This document shows positions 7,778-15,819 of a stretch of 64,000 nt of DNA, in pieces (the first letter of the stretch is position 1; each line of letters starts with the position of its first letter). The notes beneath the pieces are model-generated. The model made no database searches and had not been told where the DNA came from. It saw only the letters and a program-made list of their open reading frames with translations. This DNA is from Amycolatopsis sp. MtRt-6 (GTDB taxonomy: Bacteria > Actinomycetota > Actinomycetes > Mycobacteriales > Pseudonocardiaceae): contig NZ_JADWPD010000015.1 in assembly GCF_017308975.1 (NCBI RefSeq), forward strand, positions 35,486 through 99,485, read 5' to 3'. Both the position numbers and the translations under genes were made by a program.

Positions 7778-9289
7778 ATGCGTGCAAGAACGCGCACCGG
7801 CCTCGGTGCGCTCGCGGCCGGCGTCGTCTCGGTGCTGCTCGCCGGCACCGCGAGCGCGGCGCCCGCGCCCGGCGCTCCCGGCGTCGGCGACCCGTACTAC
7901 CCGAACGCCGGCAACGGCGGCACGGACGTGCTGCACTACGACATCCGGCTCTCCTACCAGCCGGCGACCGACCTGCTCTCCGGCACCACCACGCTGCTGC
8001 TCACCGCGACGCAGGACCTCTCGCGGTTCGACCTCGACTTCGCGCTGAAGGCGTCGAGCGTGCGGGTGAACAACCGGCCGGCGCGGTTCGCGAACCAGAA
8101 CGGCAACGGCGAGCTGGTCATCACGCCGGCGCAGCCGCTGCTCAAGGGCCAGACCGCGACCGTCGTCGTCGCCTACGCGGACACGCCGTCGACCGAGAAG
8201 GTGGACGGCCTCAACGCGTGGAAGAAGGGGTCCTTCGGGGCGCTGGGCATCGACGAGCCGCAGAGCTCCGCGTGGTGGTTCCCGGCCAACGACCACCCGA
8301 CCGACAAGGCGACCTACGACGTCACGATCGAGGCGCCGGACGGCAACGCCGCCATCTCCAACGGCACGCTGGTCCGCAAGTCGAAGCAGCGCGCCGGCTG
8401 GACCCGCTGGCAGTGGCGCAGCACCAAGCCGCAGGCGACCTACCTGACGTCGTTCATCGTCGGCAAGTACGAGGTCGTCGAGTCGACCACGCCCGACGGC
8501 AAGCCGTTCATCAACGCTTACGGCGCCGACCTCGGCGACTCGCTGTACGCGGCGAAGGCCAGCGTCGAGCGGACGCCGGAGATCAACGAGTTCCTGGCGA
8601 CGCAGTTCGGGCCGTACCCGTTCGAGGCCCAGGGCGGCGTCGTGACCAGCGGCATCGGGTTCTCCCTGGAGAACCAGACCCGCCCGACGTACGGGGCGCG
8701 CAACTTCCGCTTCGGCTCGAACACGACGTTGATCGCGCACGAGAACGCCCACCAGTGGTTCGGCGACGACGTCTCGCTGGGGCGCTGGAGCGACATCTGG
8801 CTCAACGAGGGCTTCGCGTCGTACGCGGAGTGGCTGTGGTCGGAGCACGAGGGCGAGGGCACGGTCGCCGAGCTGGCCCAGTACACGTACGACTCGAACC
8901 CGGCCGACGGTGACCTGTGGAAGCTCGTCCCGGCCGACCCGGGCGCGGACAACCAGTTCGACAACGCCGTGTACGACCGGGGCGCGCTGGCGCTGCAGGC
9001 GCTGCGGACGGCCGTGGGTGACCAGGCGTTCTTCGAGATTCTGAAGACGTGGCTGGCGCAGAAGGCCGGGTCGCACGGGCGGATCCTCGAGTTCATCGCG
9101 CTGGCGGAGAAGATCTCGGGCAAGCCGCTGCACGACCTGTTCCAGACGTGGCTGTACACGGCGGGGAAGCCTTCCGTGGGGCCGAACGGTGCTGCCGCCG
9201 CCGCCGCTCGTGTTGCCTCGGTGAAGCCACGCTCGTACGACCAGATCCAGCAGAACCACCGGTTCCTCCACGCCGAACACGCGGGTTGA
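7778..9289 (+). CDS. secreted M1 family (gluzincin) metallopeptidase
   Basis: A 503-residue exported aminopeptidase-like protein. ATG 7778 follows a strong AGGAGG at 7765-7770. The first 30 residues are a signal peptide (RARTRTGLGALAAGVVSVLL...TASA). The zinc site is HENAHQWFGDD with H321, E322 and H325, and the third ligand E344 lies in WLNEGFASYAEW. The exopeptidase GxMEN motif is GIGFSLENQT here (Ser-Leu-Glu-Asn), a common M1 variant. The length suggests only the N-terminal beta and catalytic domains with a short helical tail, unlike the full 850-aa PepN. The last 30 residues are Ala- and basic-rich. No operon partner is evident. Confidence 0.88.
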   Translation: MRARTRTGLGALAAGVVSVLLAGTASAAPAPGAPGVGDPYYPNAGNGGTDVLHYDIRLSYQPATDLLSGTTTLLLTATQDLSRFDLDFALKASSVRVNNRPARFANQNGNGELVITPAQPLLKGQTATVVVAYADTPSTEKVDGLNAWKKGSFGALGIDEPQSSAWWFPANDHPTDKATYDVTIEAPDGNAAISNGTLVRKSKQRAGWTRWQWRSTKPQATYLTSFIVGKYEVVESTTPDGKPFINAYGADLGDSLYAAKASVERTPEINEFLATQFGPYPFEAQGGVVTSGIGFSLENQTRPTYGARNFRFGSNTTLIAHENAHQWFGDDVSLGRWSDIWLNEGFASYAEWLWSEHEGEGTVAELAQYTYDSNPADGDLWKLVPADPGADNQFDNAVYDRGALALQALRTAVGDQAFFEILKTWLAQKAGSHGRILEFIALAEKISGKPLHDLFQTWLYTAGKPSVGPNGAAAAAARVASVKPRSYDQIQQNHRFLHAEHAG

Positions 9290-9311
9290 GCGGGACCGCT
9301 ACGCTCGCGGC

Positions 9312-9749
9312 GTGAGCACGAGAGGTGAGCGGGCGAGGCGCGTCGGGTGGTGGACCATCCTCGGCGTTGCCTCGCTGCTCACCGTGATGTGCGTTTGCCT
9401 GCTGTTCGCGGCTGTCCGGAACGACAGCGCCATCTCGGCTCAGCTGGGTACGGCTACGGCCACCGTGGACTCGGTGGCTTTCGATCGGACGATCATCCAC
9501 TTCGAGACGCCGGACGGGATCGTGCACAGCCCGGCCAACGGGGTGCTGTATCCGGATGGGCTGGCTGCCGGGCAGCTGGTGCGGATCGAGTACGACGCGT
9601 CGGATCCTGAGCTGGCTCGGGTGGCTGGGCGGTCCGCTGCTTTGACGTTGCTGCCGCTGGGGAGTTTTGTGTTCTTCACCTGGGTGGTGGCTGGGCCGGC
9701 GCTTTGGTGGATTCGGCGGCAGAACAAGCGGGCGAAGGTTGCGGCCTGA
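9312..9749 (+). CDS. DUF3592 two-helix membrane protein
   Basis: A 145-residue protein with one membrane helix near residues 14-36 (WTILGVASLLTVMCVCLLFA), an extracytoplasmic beta-rich stretch of about 80 residues, and a second helix near residues 108-131. This is the layout of DUF3592, a widespread family of unknown function. GTG start at 9312, 22 bp after the M1 peptidase stop. Codon use near the 3' end is slightly less GC-rich than in its neighbours. The stretch 9750-9922 after it holds no convincing ORF. Confidence 0.7.
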   Translation: MSTRGERARRVGWWTILGVASLLTVMCVCLLFAAVRNDSAISAQLGTATATVDSVAFDRTIIHFETPDGIVHSPANGVLYPDGLAAGQLVRIEYDASDPELARVAGRSAALTLLPLGSFVFFTWVVAGPALWWIRRQNKRAKVAA

Positions 9750-9922
9750 GGTGTTTCCGCTCCTCGCCCTCGACCGACCGGACAGCTCCCCGCCACACCC
9801 TGGGGGCCGTGCCCTGTTCCAGTTTATCGGCGGCCGGCTTCACAACCGGGTGACGCGGCGAATCTGTGGACAGCCGGACCCGATGTGGACAACTCGGCCC
9901 GGGCTGCCGATCCAGCCGTAGC

Positions 9923-10480
9923 TCAGCCCGCCGTCTTCAGCCAGTGGCTCCGGGTGATCTCGTACTCCACCTCGCCCTGCTCGGCGCCCTCGATCGGGTC
10001 GTCGTACTCGGCCGCCGAGGTGAATGCCCTTGCGAACGTCAGTCCCGCCGAGGCCATCGTCGCCCGGGATGGCTTGTTGACCGCCATCGTCTGGGCGAAG
10101 ATGCGATCCAACCCCAGCTCCTCGAAGCCGTACCGAAGCAGCTCAAGCGACCCTTCCCGGGCGTAGCCCTGCCGCCAGTGGCGGCGCAGCAGGCGGTAGC
10201 CCAGCTCTGCCTCGCCTTCGACGTCCGGCTGGTCCGGGCCGTGTGGTGGCCGCAACAGCCACCACCCCACGAAGTCCGCACCCGCGAATCCCATCCAAAA
10301 CCCGAACCCGGGCGCGGTCGCCATCCGGCGGATGTGCGCCCGCTCGACTTCGGTGCGCGTCGAGGCGCGGCCGGTGAGATACCTCATCACCTCGGGGTCG
10401 GAGTCCAGCTCGTACTCCAGCTCCAGGTGCTCGTCGGCGAGGGGCACCAGCGTGAGCCGCGGGGTGTGGAGGGTCGGCAT
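9923..10480 (-). CDS. GNAT family N-acetyltransferase (RimJ/RimL-like)
   Basis: A 185-residue GCN5-related acetyltransferase of the RimJ/RimL type. It opens with LHTPRLTLVPLADEHLE, typical of this subgroup, and has the acetyl-CoA-binding region GYRLLRRHWRQGYAREGSLE (about residues 108-127) with the Q/RxxGxA-type loop, followed by YGFEELGLDRIFAQTMAVN and the Asn/Ser pair NKPS. The substrate cannot be told from sequence. Start ATG at 10478-10480; the inositol monophosphatase family gene lies 30 bp away on the same strand, upstream in transcription, so the two may share a transcript. Confidence 0.85.
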   Translation of the reverse strand: MPTLHTPRLTLVPLADEHLELEYELDSDPEVMRYLTGRASTRTEVERAHIRRMATAPGFGFWMGFAGADFVGWWLLRPPHGPDQPDVEGEAELGYRLLRRHWRQGYAREGSLELLRYGFEELGLDRIFAQTMAVNKPSRATMASAGLTFARAFTSAAEYDDPIEGAEQGEVEYEITRSHWLKTAG

Positions 10481-10510
10481 GCTTCGATCTTCACCCCACG
10501 CGCAACCCGA

Positions 10511-11341
10511 TTAGCCCGCCGTCTCCTGCCACCAGCCGAGGACCTCGTCCGCCACCCCGGGGGCCGCCACCAGCAGGCCGTCCGTCGGCAGTGCCGTGTC
10601 CTCGCCGTGCTTGTCCAGGACCACCGCTCCCGCCTCGATGGCCATGGCCACCGAGCCCGCCACGTCCCACTCGTGATAACTGTGCAGCACCGCCGCCGCC
10701 GCGTGACCCAGTGCCACCTGGGCGATCGACAACGCCGCCGAGCCGAGCACGCGCACCCCCGCGTGGGCCGCCGCCGCTCGCTCGATGAAGCCGCCCATTC
10801 CCGGCCAGGGACCGGTGCGGGCCAGCTCCGTGCACACCAGTGCCCCCGCCGTCACGCAGCGGTCCGCCAGCTGGATCGGCTTGCCGTTCGCGCGGGCTCC
10901 CCGGCCGCGCGCCGCCGCGTAGATCTGGGCGCGGTACGGGTCCGCCACCACCCCGACCACCGGGCCCGCCGCGTCCACCAGCGCCAGGCTGTACGCGCAC
11001 CACGGCACTCCGGCCACGTAGTTCGCCGTGCCGTCCACCGAATCCACCACCCAGCGGTACTCCGCGACGTCCGCTCCGTGATCCGCGCCGAACTCGTGGC
11101 CCACCACCGGGATGCCCGGGAACTCCGCCGTCAGGACGCGCCGCGTGTGGCGCTCCAGAATGCGATCCGTGTCGGTGACCCAGTCGAACGGCGAGTCCAG
11201 CGTGGACGGGTGGGCGCCGCGGCCGGCGGTCGCGGTGATCACGTCGGTGGCGTCGTTGGCCAGCCGCCCGGCCACTTCGAGCGCCCTCGACAGCAGGCCG
11301 GGCTCGACGGGCCGCGGCGGCCGGGAGGACAAGAGGGTCAT
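10511..11341 (-). CDS. inositol monophosphatase family protein
   Basis: A 276-residue Mg-dependent sugar/inositol phosphatase. Metal-binding motifs are visible in order: DWVTDTDRILE (about residue 53), GHEFG in place of the usual GEE (about 78), WVVDSVDGTANYVAG (about 92-106) and the C-terminal WDVAGSVAMAIEAGAV (about 217). The signature DxxDGTxN is intact. In M. tuberculosis such proteins (SuhB, ImpA, CysQ) act on inositol phosphate, histidinol phosphate or PAP; the exact substrate here is unknown. Start ATG at 11339-11341. The 129-bp gap to the divergent glycosyltransferase (11342-11470) must hold promoters for both. Confidence 0.85.
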   Translation of the reverse strand: MTLLSSRPPRPVEPGLLSRALEVAGRLANDATDVITATAGRGAHPSTLDSPFDWVTDTDRILERHTRRVLTAEFPGIPVVGHEFGADHGADVAEYRWVVDSVDGTANYVAGVPWCAYSLALVDAAGPVVGVVADPYRAQIYAAARGRGARANGKPIQLADRCVTAGALVCTELARTGPWPGMGGFIERAAAAHAGVRVLGSAALSIAQVALGHAAAAVLHSYHEWDVAGSVAMAIEAGAVVLDKHGEDTALPTDGLLVAAPGVADEVLGWWQETAG

Positions 11342-11470
11342 GCCCGCCTAGTCTGGGCCACCCTGGTTTCCGGCACGCGACCTTGAGATGACATGTCGTA
11401 GCCGATCTGTTCCGGCAGCGTTGGCCCGCGTGTCACACCACCGCCAGGATCGGGTGCGATCGTCCAGGAC

Positions 11471-12589
11471 GTGCGAGTCGCCATAGTCACCGAAAGTTTC
11501 CTGCCCCAGGTGAACGGCGTGACCAACTCCGTCCTGCGGGTCGTCGAGCACCTGCGCGAACGCGCGCACGACGTGCTGATCATCGCGCCCGGCCCCGGCC
11601 CGGACTCCTACCGCGGCGCCCCCGTCATCCGGATCCCCGCGCTCGACGTCCCCGGCGTCAGCTCCCTGCCGATCGGCCTGCCGACGCGCACGGTGCTCAC
11701 CGCGCTGGCCGCGTTCGGTCCCGACGTCGTGCACCTGGCCTCGCCGTTCGTCGTCGGCGCGCGCGGGCTCGCCGCCGCGAGACGGCTGCGCGTCCCCGCG
11801 ATCGCCGTCTACCAGACCGACATCGCCGGGTTCGCCGCCGCGTACGGCTTCGGCCTCGCCGCCCGCGCCGCGTGGCGGTGGGTGCGGCGGCTGCACTCGC
11901 GTGCCGACCGGACCCTCGCGCCCTCCAGCGACTCCGTCGAACAGCTGCGGCTCCACGGCGTCCCGCGGGTGCACCGCTGGGCGCGCGGGGTCGACATCGA
12001 CCGGTTCTCGCCGTCGCACGCCGACCCGGCGCTGCGGGCCGAGCTGGCGCCGGACGGCGAGCTGCTCGTCGGGTTCGTCGGCCGCCTGGCGCCCGAAAAA
12101 GAGGTCGACCGGCTGGCCGCGCTCGCCGGGGTGCCGGGGATCCGGGTGGTCGTCGTCGGCGACGGGCCCGAACTCGAAAACCTCAGGGAACAGCTCCCCG
12201 GCGCGGCCTTCCTCGGCGCGAAGTACGGCGAGGACCTCTCGAAGGCGTACGCCAGCCTCGACGTCTTCGTCCACACAGGACCGCACGAGACGTTCTGCCA
12301 GGCGGTGCAGGAGGCGATGGCCTCCGGGCTGCCGGTGCTCGCCCCGGACGCCGGTGGCCCGAAGGACCTCGTCCTGCCCGGCCGCACCGGCTACCTGCTG
12401 CCCGCCGACCGCGAGCGGTTCGGTCCGGCGCTGGTCGAAAAGGTCGACGCCCTCCGCGACGCCGCGTTGCGCGCGAGGCTCGGCGAAAAGGCGCGCAAGG
12501 TCGTGCTGGGCCGGACCTGGCCCGCCGTCTGCCACGAGCTGCTCGGGCACTACGAAGCCGTGCGGGGCCGGGCCGCCCGCGCGGCCTGA
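11471..12589 (+). CDS. GT-B family 4 glycosyltransferase, MgtA/PimB-like mannosyltransferase
   Basis: A 372-residue retaining GT4 enzyme. The N-terminal Rossmann domain begins VRVAIVTESFLPQVNGVTNS, and the C-terminal nucleotide-sugar domain has FVGRLAPEKEVDRL (about residue 203) and the acidic HTGPHETFCQAVQEAMASG motif (about 275). The opening and its place between menD and menG match M. tuberculosis Rv0557 (MgtA, formerly PimB), a GDP-mannose-dependent mannosyltransferase acting on glycolipid or lipomannan precursors at the cytoplasmic face of the membrane. The donor and acceptor are inferred from that similarity. GTG start at 11471; only 1 bp separates it from the next glycosyltransferase gene, so they form an operon. 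Confidence 0.82.
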   Translation: MRVAIVTESFLPQVNGVTNSVLRVVEHLRERAHDVLIIAPGPGPDSYRGAPVIRIPALDVPGVSSLPIGLPTRTVLTALAAFGPDVVHLASPFVVGARGLAAARRLRVPAIAVYQTDIAGFAAAYGFGLAARAAWRWVRRLHSRADRTLAPSSDSVEQLRLHGVPRVHRWARGVDIDRFSPSHADPALRAELAPDGELLVGFVGRLAPEKEVDRLAALAGVPGIRVVVVGDGPELENLREQLPGAAFLGAKYGEDLSKAYASLDVFVHTGPHETFCQAVQEAMASGLPVLAPDAGGPKDLVLPGRTGYLLPADRERFGPALVEKVDALRDAALRARLGEKARKVVLGRTWPAVCHELLGHYEAVRGRAARAA

Positions 12590-12590
12590 C

Positions 12591-13694
12591 GTGCACATCG
12601 TCCAGCTCGCGAACTTCTACGGGCCGCGCTCGGGCGGGCTGCGCACCGCGCTGCACCACCTCGGCGCCGGCTACGTCGCGAGCGGGCACGAGGTGACGCT
12701 CGTGGTGCCCGGCCGCCGGTACGCCGACGAGGTGCTGCCGACCGGCGTGCGCCGGTTTTCCCTGCCGGCGCCGCGGATCCCGGGCACCGGCGGCTATCGC
12801 GCCGTCGACCCGCACCGGGTCCGCGCGGTGCTGCGCAAGCTCGAACCGGACCGCCTGGAGGTGTCCGACCGGCTGACGCTGCGGGGGATGGGCGGCTGGG
12901 CGAGCCGCCACGGCGTCCCCAGCACGGTCATCTCCCACGAGCGCCTCGACCGCCTGCTGGAGCAGTTCCTGCTACCCGAGCCGGTGGCGCGCCGCGTCGC
13001 CGACGCCGCCAACCGGCGGATGGCCGCGAGCTACGACACGGTCGTCTGCACGACGGCGTTCGCGCGCGCGGAGTTCGACCGGATCGCGGCGCCGAACGTC
13101 CGCCGCGTCCCGCTCGGCGTCGACCTCACGACGTTCCGGCCCGCCCTGCGCGACGACGGCCGGCGCGCCGGCCTGGCCGCCGGCGCGGACGCCCTGCTCG
13201 TCCACTGTGGACGTTTGTCGCCGGAGAAGCACGTGGAGCGCAGTGTGGACACCGTCGCCGCGCTGACCGAGGCCGGGGTGAAGGTCCGGCTGGTGGTGGC
13301 CGGCGACGGGCCCCGGCGGCGGGCGCTGGAACGCCGGGCCCGCGGCCTGCCGGTGACGTTCCTCGGGTTCCTGTCCGGCCGCGGCGACGTCGCGCGGCTG
13401 CTGGCGAGCGCGGACGTGTCCCTGGCGCCCGGGCCGCACGAGACGTTCGGGCTCGCGGCGCTGGAGGCGCTGGCGTCCGGGACGCCGGTGGTGGTGTCGG
13501 CGTCGTCGGCGCTGCGGGAGATCGTGCGGCCGGGCTGCGGGGCGGCGGTGGCCGACCACGCGCCCGCGTTCGCCTCGGCCGTGACGGACCTGCTGGACCG
13601 CCCGGAGGAGGCCCGGCGGGCGGCGGCGCGCGCGAGGGCGGAGGAGTTCACCTGGCCGGCGGCCGTGGCCGGGATGCTGGCCACCTTCACCTGA
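12591..13694 (+). CDS. GT4 family glycosyltransferase
   Basis: A 367-residue GT-B enzyme starting at GTG 12591, one base after the previous stop region. N-terminal part VHIVQLANFYGPRSGGLRTA; C-terminal donor-binding part with HCGRLSPEKHVERSV (about residue 205) and GPHETFGLAALEALASG (about 281), the EX7E-type motif. It is related to but distinct from its neighbour; tandem GT4 genes here suggest sequential sugar additions to one glycolipid acceptor. The donor is unknown. The gene ends 81 bp before the SARP regulator; a T-rich stretch after the stop (13697-13730) may be part of the SARP promoter. Confidence 0.85.
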   Translation: MHIVQLANFYGPRSGGLRTALHHLGAGYVASGHEVTLVVPGRRYADEVLPTGVRRFSLPAPRIPGTGGYRAVDPHRVRAVLRKLEPDRLEVSDRLTLRGMGGWASRHGVPSTVISHERLDRLLEQFLLPEPVARRVADAANRRMAASYDTVVCTTAFARAEFDRIAAPNVRRVPLGVDLTTFRPALRDDGRRAGLAAGADALLVHCGRLSPEKHVERSVDTVAALTEAGVKVRLVVAGDGPRRRALERRARGLPVTFLGFLSGRGDVARLLASADVSLAPGPHETFGLAALEALASGTPVVVSASSALREIVRPGCGAAVADHAPAFASAVTDLLDRPEEARRAAARARAEEFTWPAAVAGMLATFT

Positions 13695-13775
13695 GTCCGG
13701 TTTGCCCGTTTTCTGTACGCGATTTGTACGCCGGTTGATCATGATCCACTTCTCGACGCGAGAAGGGACTTTCCG

Positions 13776-14549
13776 GTGGAGTTCGAGGTGCTCGGTCCGA
13801 TCACCCTGGTCTCCGGCGCACGGGCGATCCCCGTGCCCGGCCGGCTGCGGCGCATCCTGCTCGGCGTGCTCCTGGCCGACGCCAACCACTACGTCCGGGC
13901 CGACGTGCTGGCCGACGCGCTGTGGGACGGCGACCCCGACCGGCGCGCGGTGCCGAAGCTGCACTGGCACGTGCACAAGCTGAGGTCGGCGTTGCCGGAG
14001 CGCGAACGGCTGCACTCCGGGCACGGCGGCTACCGGCTCGTCGTCGGGCCGGGCGAGCTGGACGCCGAGCGCTTCGAAGTGCTCGCCGTGCGGGCGGCGG
14101 AGGAGCCGCGGCCCGCCGAGCGGACGGCGCTGATCCGCGAGGCGCTCGGGTTGTGGCACGGCACGCCGTACGGCGGCCTGGACGTCCCGGTCCTGGCGGA
14201 CGAGGCCCTGCGGCTGACCGAACGCCGCCTGGTCCTGCTCGAACAGCTGCACCAGGCCGAACTCGACCAGGGCAGGCACGCCGCCGTCGTGGCCGAGCTG
14301 GCCGGGCTCGTGCGGCGGTACCCGTTGCGCGAGCGCCTGCACTACCTGCTGATGCTGGCCCTGTCGCTCGACGGGCGGCGGGCGGAGGCGCTGGACGCCT
14401 ACCGCGGCGCCCGCCGGGTGCTGGTCCGGCAGCTCGGCCTGGAGCCGGGCCGCGCGCTGCGGGACCTCGAAAGCCGGATCCTGGCGGACGGGCCCGTGGT
14501 CCGCGCGGCCACGGGCCCGTCCGGCGTGGATCAGATGACGCGCAGGTAG
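13776..14549 (+). CDS. SARP-type (AfsR/DnrI) transcriptional regulator
   Basis: A 257-residue Streptomyces antibiotic regulatory protein-like factor. The N-terminal OmpR/PhoB-like winged helix covers about residues 1-95, with VEFEVLGPITLVSGARAIPV and ADALWDGDPDRRAVPKLHWH; the bacterial transcriptional activation domain (BTAD) follows, ending with LRRYPLRERLHYLLMLAL and the DAYRGARRVLVRQLGLEPG block typical of SARPs. There is no NB-ARC or TPR extension, so it is a small SARP. GTG start at 13776. No antibiotic cluster is visible next to it, so its target is unclear. Its last 19 bases overlap the 3' end of the convergent secreted-protein gene. Confidence 0.87.
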   Translation: MEFEVLGPITLVSGARAIPVPGRLRRILLGVLLADANHYVRADVLADALWDGDPDRRAVPKLHWHVHKLRSALPERERLHSGHGGYRLVVGPGELDAERFEVLAVRAAEEPRPAERTALIREALGLWHGTPYGGLDVPVLADEALRLTERRLVLLEQLHQAELDQGRHAAVVAELAGLVRRYPLRERLHYLLMLALSLDGRRAEALDAYRGARRVLVRQLGLEPGRALRDLESRILADGPVVRAATGPSGVDQMTRR

Positions 14550-14905
14550 AGGTACACGTGCGAGCCGGAGCGGGACTTGTTGAACTCCTTCTTCGTGCCC
14601 TCGCCGCCGGCGCGGACGGTGCCGAAGTTGGTGCCGTCACCCCAGGTGCCGTAGACCTCGGCGGCCTTGCCGTCGGCGTCGGTGTCCTTCACCCAGCCGT
14701 TGACCGAGACCTTGCCGGCGGTGCAGGTGATCGTCCACGCGGCGGAGCCACCGCCGACCGAGGGGCTGAACTTGTCACCGCAGGTGCCCTGGATCGTCAC
14801 CACACCGTCGGTGCCCGCCAGCGCGGGAGCCGAGGTGATCAGGGAACCACCGACGACGGCGCCGGTCAGCGCGGCCACGGCCGCCGCCTTCTTGACGAAG
14901 CTCAT
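14531..14905 (-). CDS. small secreted protein, unknown function
   Basis: A 124-residue protein with a clear signal peptide (SFVKKAAAVAALTGAVVGG, cleavage likely after ALA near residue 30). The mature part of about 94 residues has two Cys (in GTCGDKF and TITCTAG) that could form one disulfide, and many Thr, Gly and aromatic residues, consistent with a small beta-sheet fold. No family is recognised. ATG at 14903-14905. It is convergent with the SARP gene and overlaps it by 19 bp, so mutual transcriptional interference is possible. Confidence 0.75.
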   Translation of the reverse strand: MSFVKKAAAVAALTGAVVGGSLITSAPALAGTDGVVTIQGTCGDKFSPSVGGGSAAWTITCTAGKVSVNGWVKDTDADGKAAEVYGTWGDGTNFGTVRAGGEGTKKEFNKSRSGSHVYLYLRVI

Positions 14906-15016
14906 CTCGTAGTGCCTTTCTCGGGGTTCGGCGGGCTGTTCGACCGCCGTGAGGAAGACACTGCCGAGGTCGGCTTTGCTGTTACTTTGCCACCGCTTTG
15001 CTCTGGCTTTGCCCGG

Positions 15017-15110
15017 CCACCGCCACCCTCAGCGGGCGGGCTTCGCCAGGCGTCTAGCCCACCCCGCCCCACCGCCACCCTCAATGGACGGGCTTCGCCC
15101 GGCTGTCTAG
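15017..15110. repeat. imperfect 41/42-bp direct repeat upstream of menG
   Basis: Two copies, 15017-15057 and 15069-15110, both beginning CCACCGCCACCCTCA and ending in GTCTAG, separated by 11 bp, with a GGGCTTCGCC core shared and a few mismatches. They lie in the 214-bp gap before menG, the second ending 9 bp before its ATG, so they overlap the expected leader. They may be a local duplication, a regulatory site pair, or part of an interspersed repeat family. Confidence 0.6.
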
Positions 15111-15119
15111 ATTCGGGTC

Positions 15120-15809
15120 ATGTCACGCGCAAGCCTGGACAAGGACCCGCACGAAGTCGCCGCGATGTTCGACGGCGTCGCGTCCGGGTACGACCGGGCG
15201 AACTCGTTCATGACGTTCGGCTTCGACCGGCGCTGGCGCACGACGACCGCCCGCGTCCTCGACGCCCGCCGCGGCGAAAAGGTCCTGGACCTGGCCGCCG
15301 GCACCGGGGTGTCGACCGTCGAGTACGCCCGCGGGGGCGCCTGGTGCCTGGCCGCGGACTTCTCCTTCGGCATGCTGCGCGCCGGCCTGCACCGCAAGGT
15401 CCCGATGGTCGCGGCCGACGCGCTCAACCTGCCGTTCGCGGACGAGAGCTTCGACGCCGTGACGATCTCCCTCGCGCTGCGCAACTTCGTCGACCCGAAG
15501 GCAGCGCTCGCCGAGATCGCCCGCGTGGTCAAGCCGGGCGGCCGGCTGGTGATCTGCGAGGTCTCGACGCCGCCGTTCGCGCCCATCCGGTTCGTCCACC
15601 GGCGGTTCGTCCTCAAGCTGCTGACCTGGGTCGGCAGCCGGACGTCGTCGAACCCCGAGGCCTACAAGTACCTGGCCGAATCCATGCTGACCTGGCCCGA
15701 CCAGCGCACCCTCGGCGAGATCATCGCGAGCGCGGGCTGGACCGACGTCGAGTGGTTGAACCTCACATTCGGGGTCGTGGCGATCCACCGCGCGCGAAAG
15801 CCTGCCTAA
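15120..15809 (+). CDS. menG: demethylmenaquinone methyltransferase
   Basis: A 229-residue UbiE/MenG class I methyltransferase that uses S-adenosylmethionine to methylate demethylmenaquinone, the last core step of menaquinone synthesis. Features: MFDGVASGYDRANSFMTFGF (about residues 16-35), SAM motif I VLDLAAGTGVSTVEYA (about 55-70), ADALNLPFADESFDAVT (about 99-115) and LRNFVDPKAALAEIARVVKPGGRLVI around 120. The motif after PGG, CEVSTPPFAPIRF, is UbiE-like. ATG 15120. The menJ-like gene starts 10 bp after its stop, so the two are probably one transcript. Confidence 0.93.
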   Translation: MSRASLDKDPHEVAAMFDGVASGYDRANSFMTFGFDRRWRTTTARVLDARRGEKVLDLAAGTGVSTVEYARGGAWCLAADFSFGMLRAGLHRKVPMVAADALNLPFADESFDAVTISLALRNFVDPKAALAEIARVVKPGGRLVICEVSTPPFAPIRFVHRRFVLKLLTWVGSRTSSNPEAYKYLAESMLTWPDQRTLGEIIASAGWTDVEWLNLTFGVVAIHRARKPA

Positions 15810-15819
15810 ACTCGCGTCC

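Noticed and set aside
5962..7848. A 628-codon reverse frame over menD
   Set aside because: Antisense to an intact MenD with ThDP motifs; the composition is repetitive Arg/Gly/Val with no fold signature.
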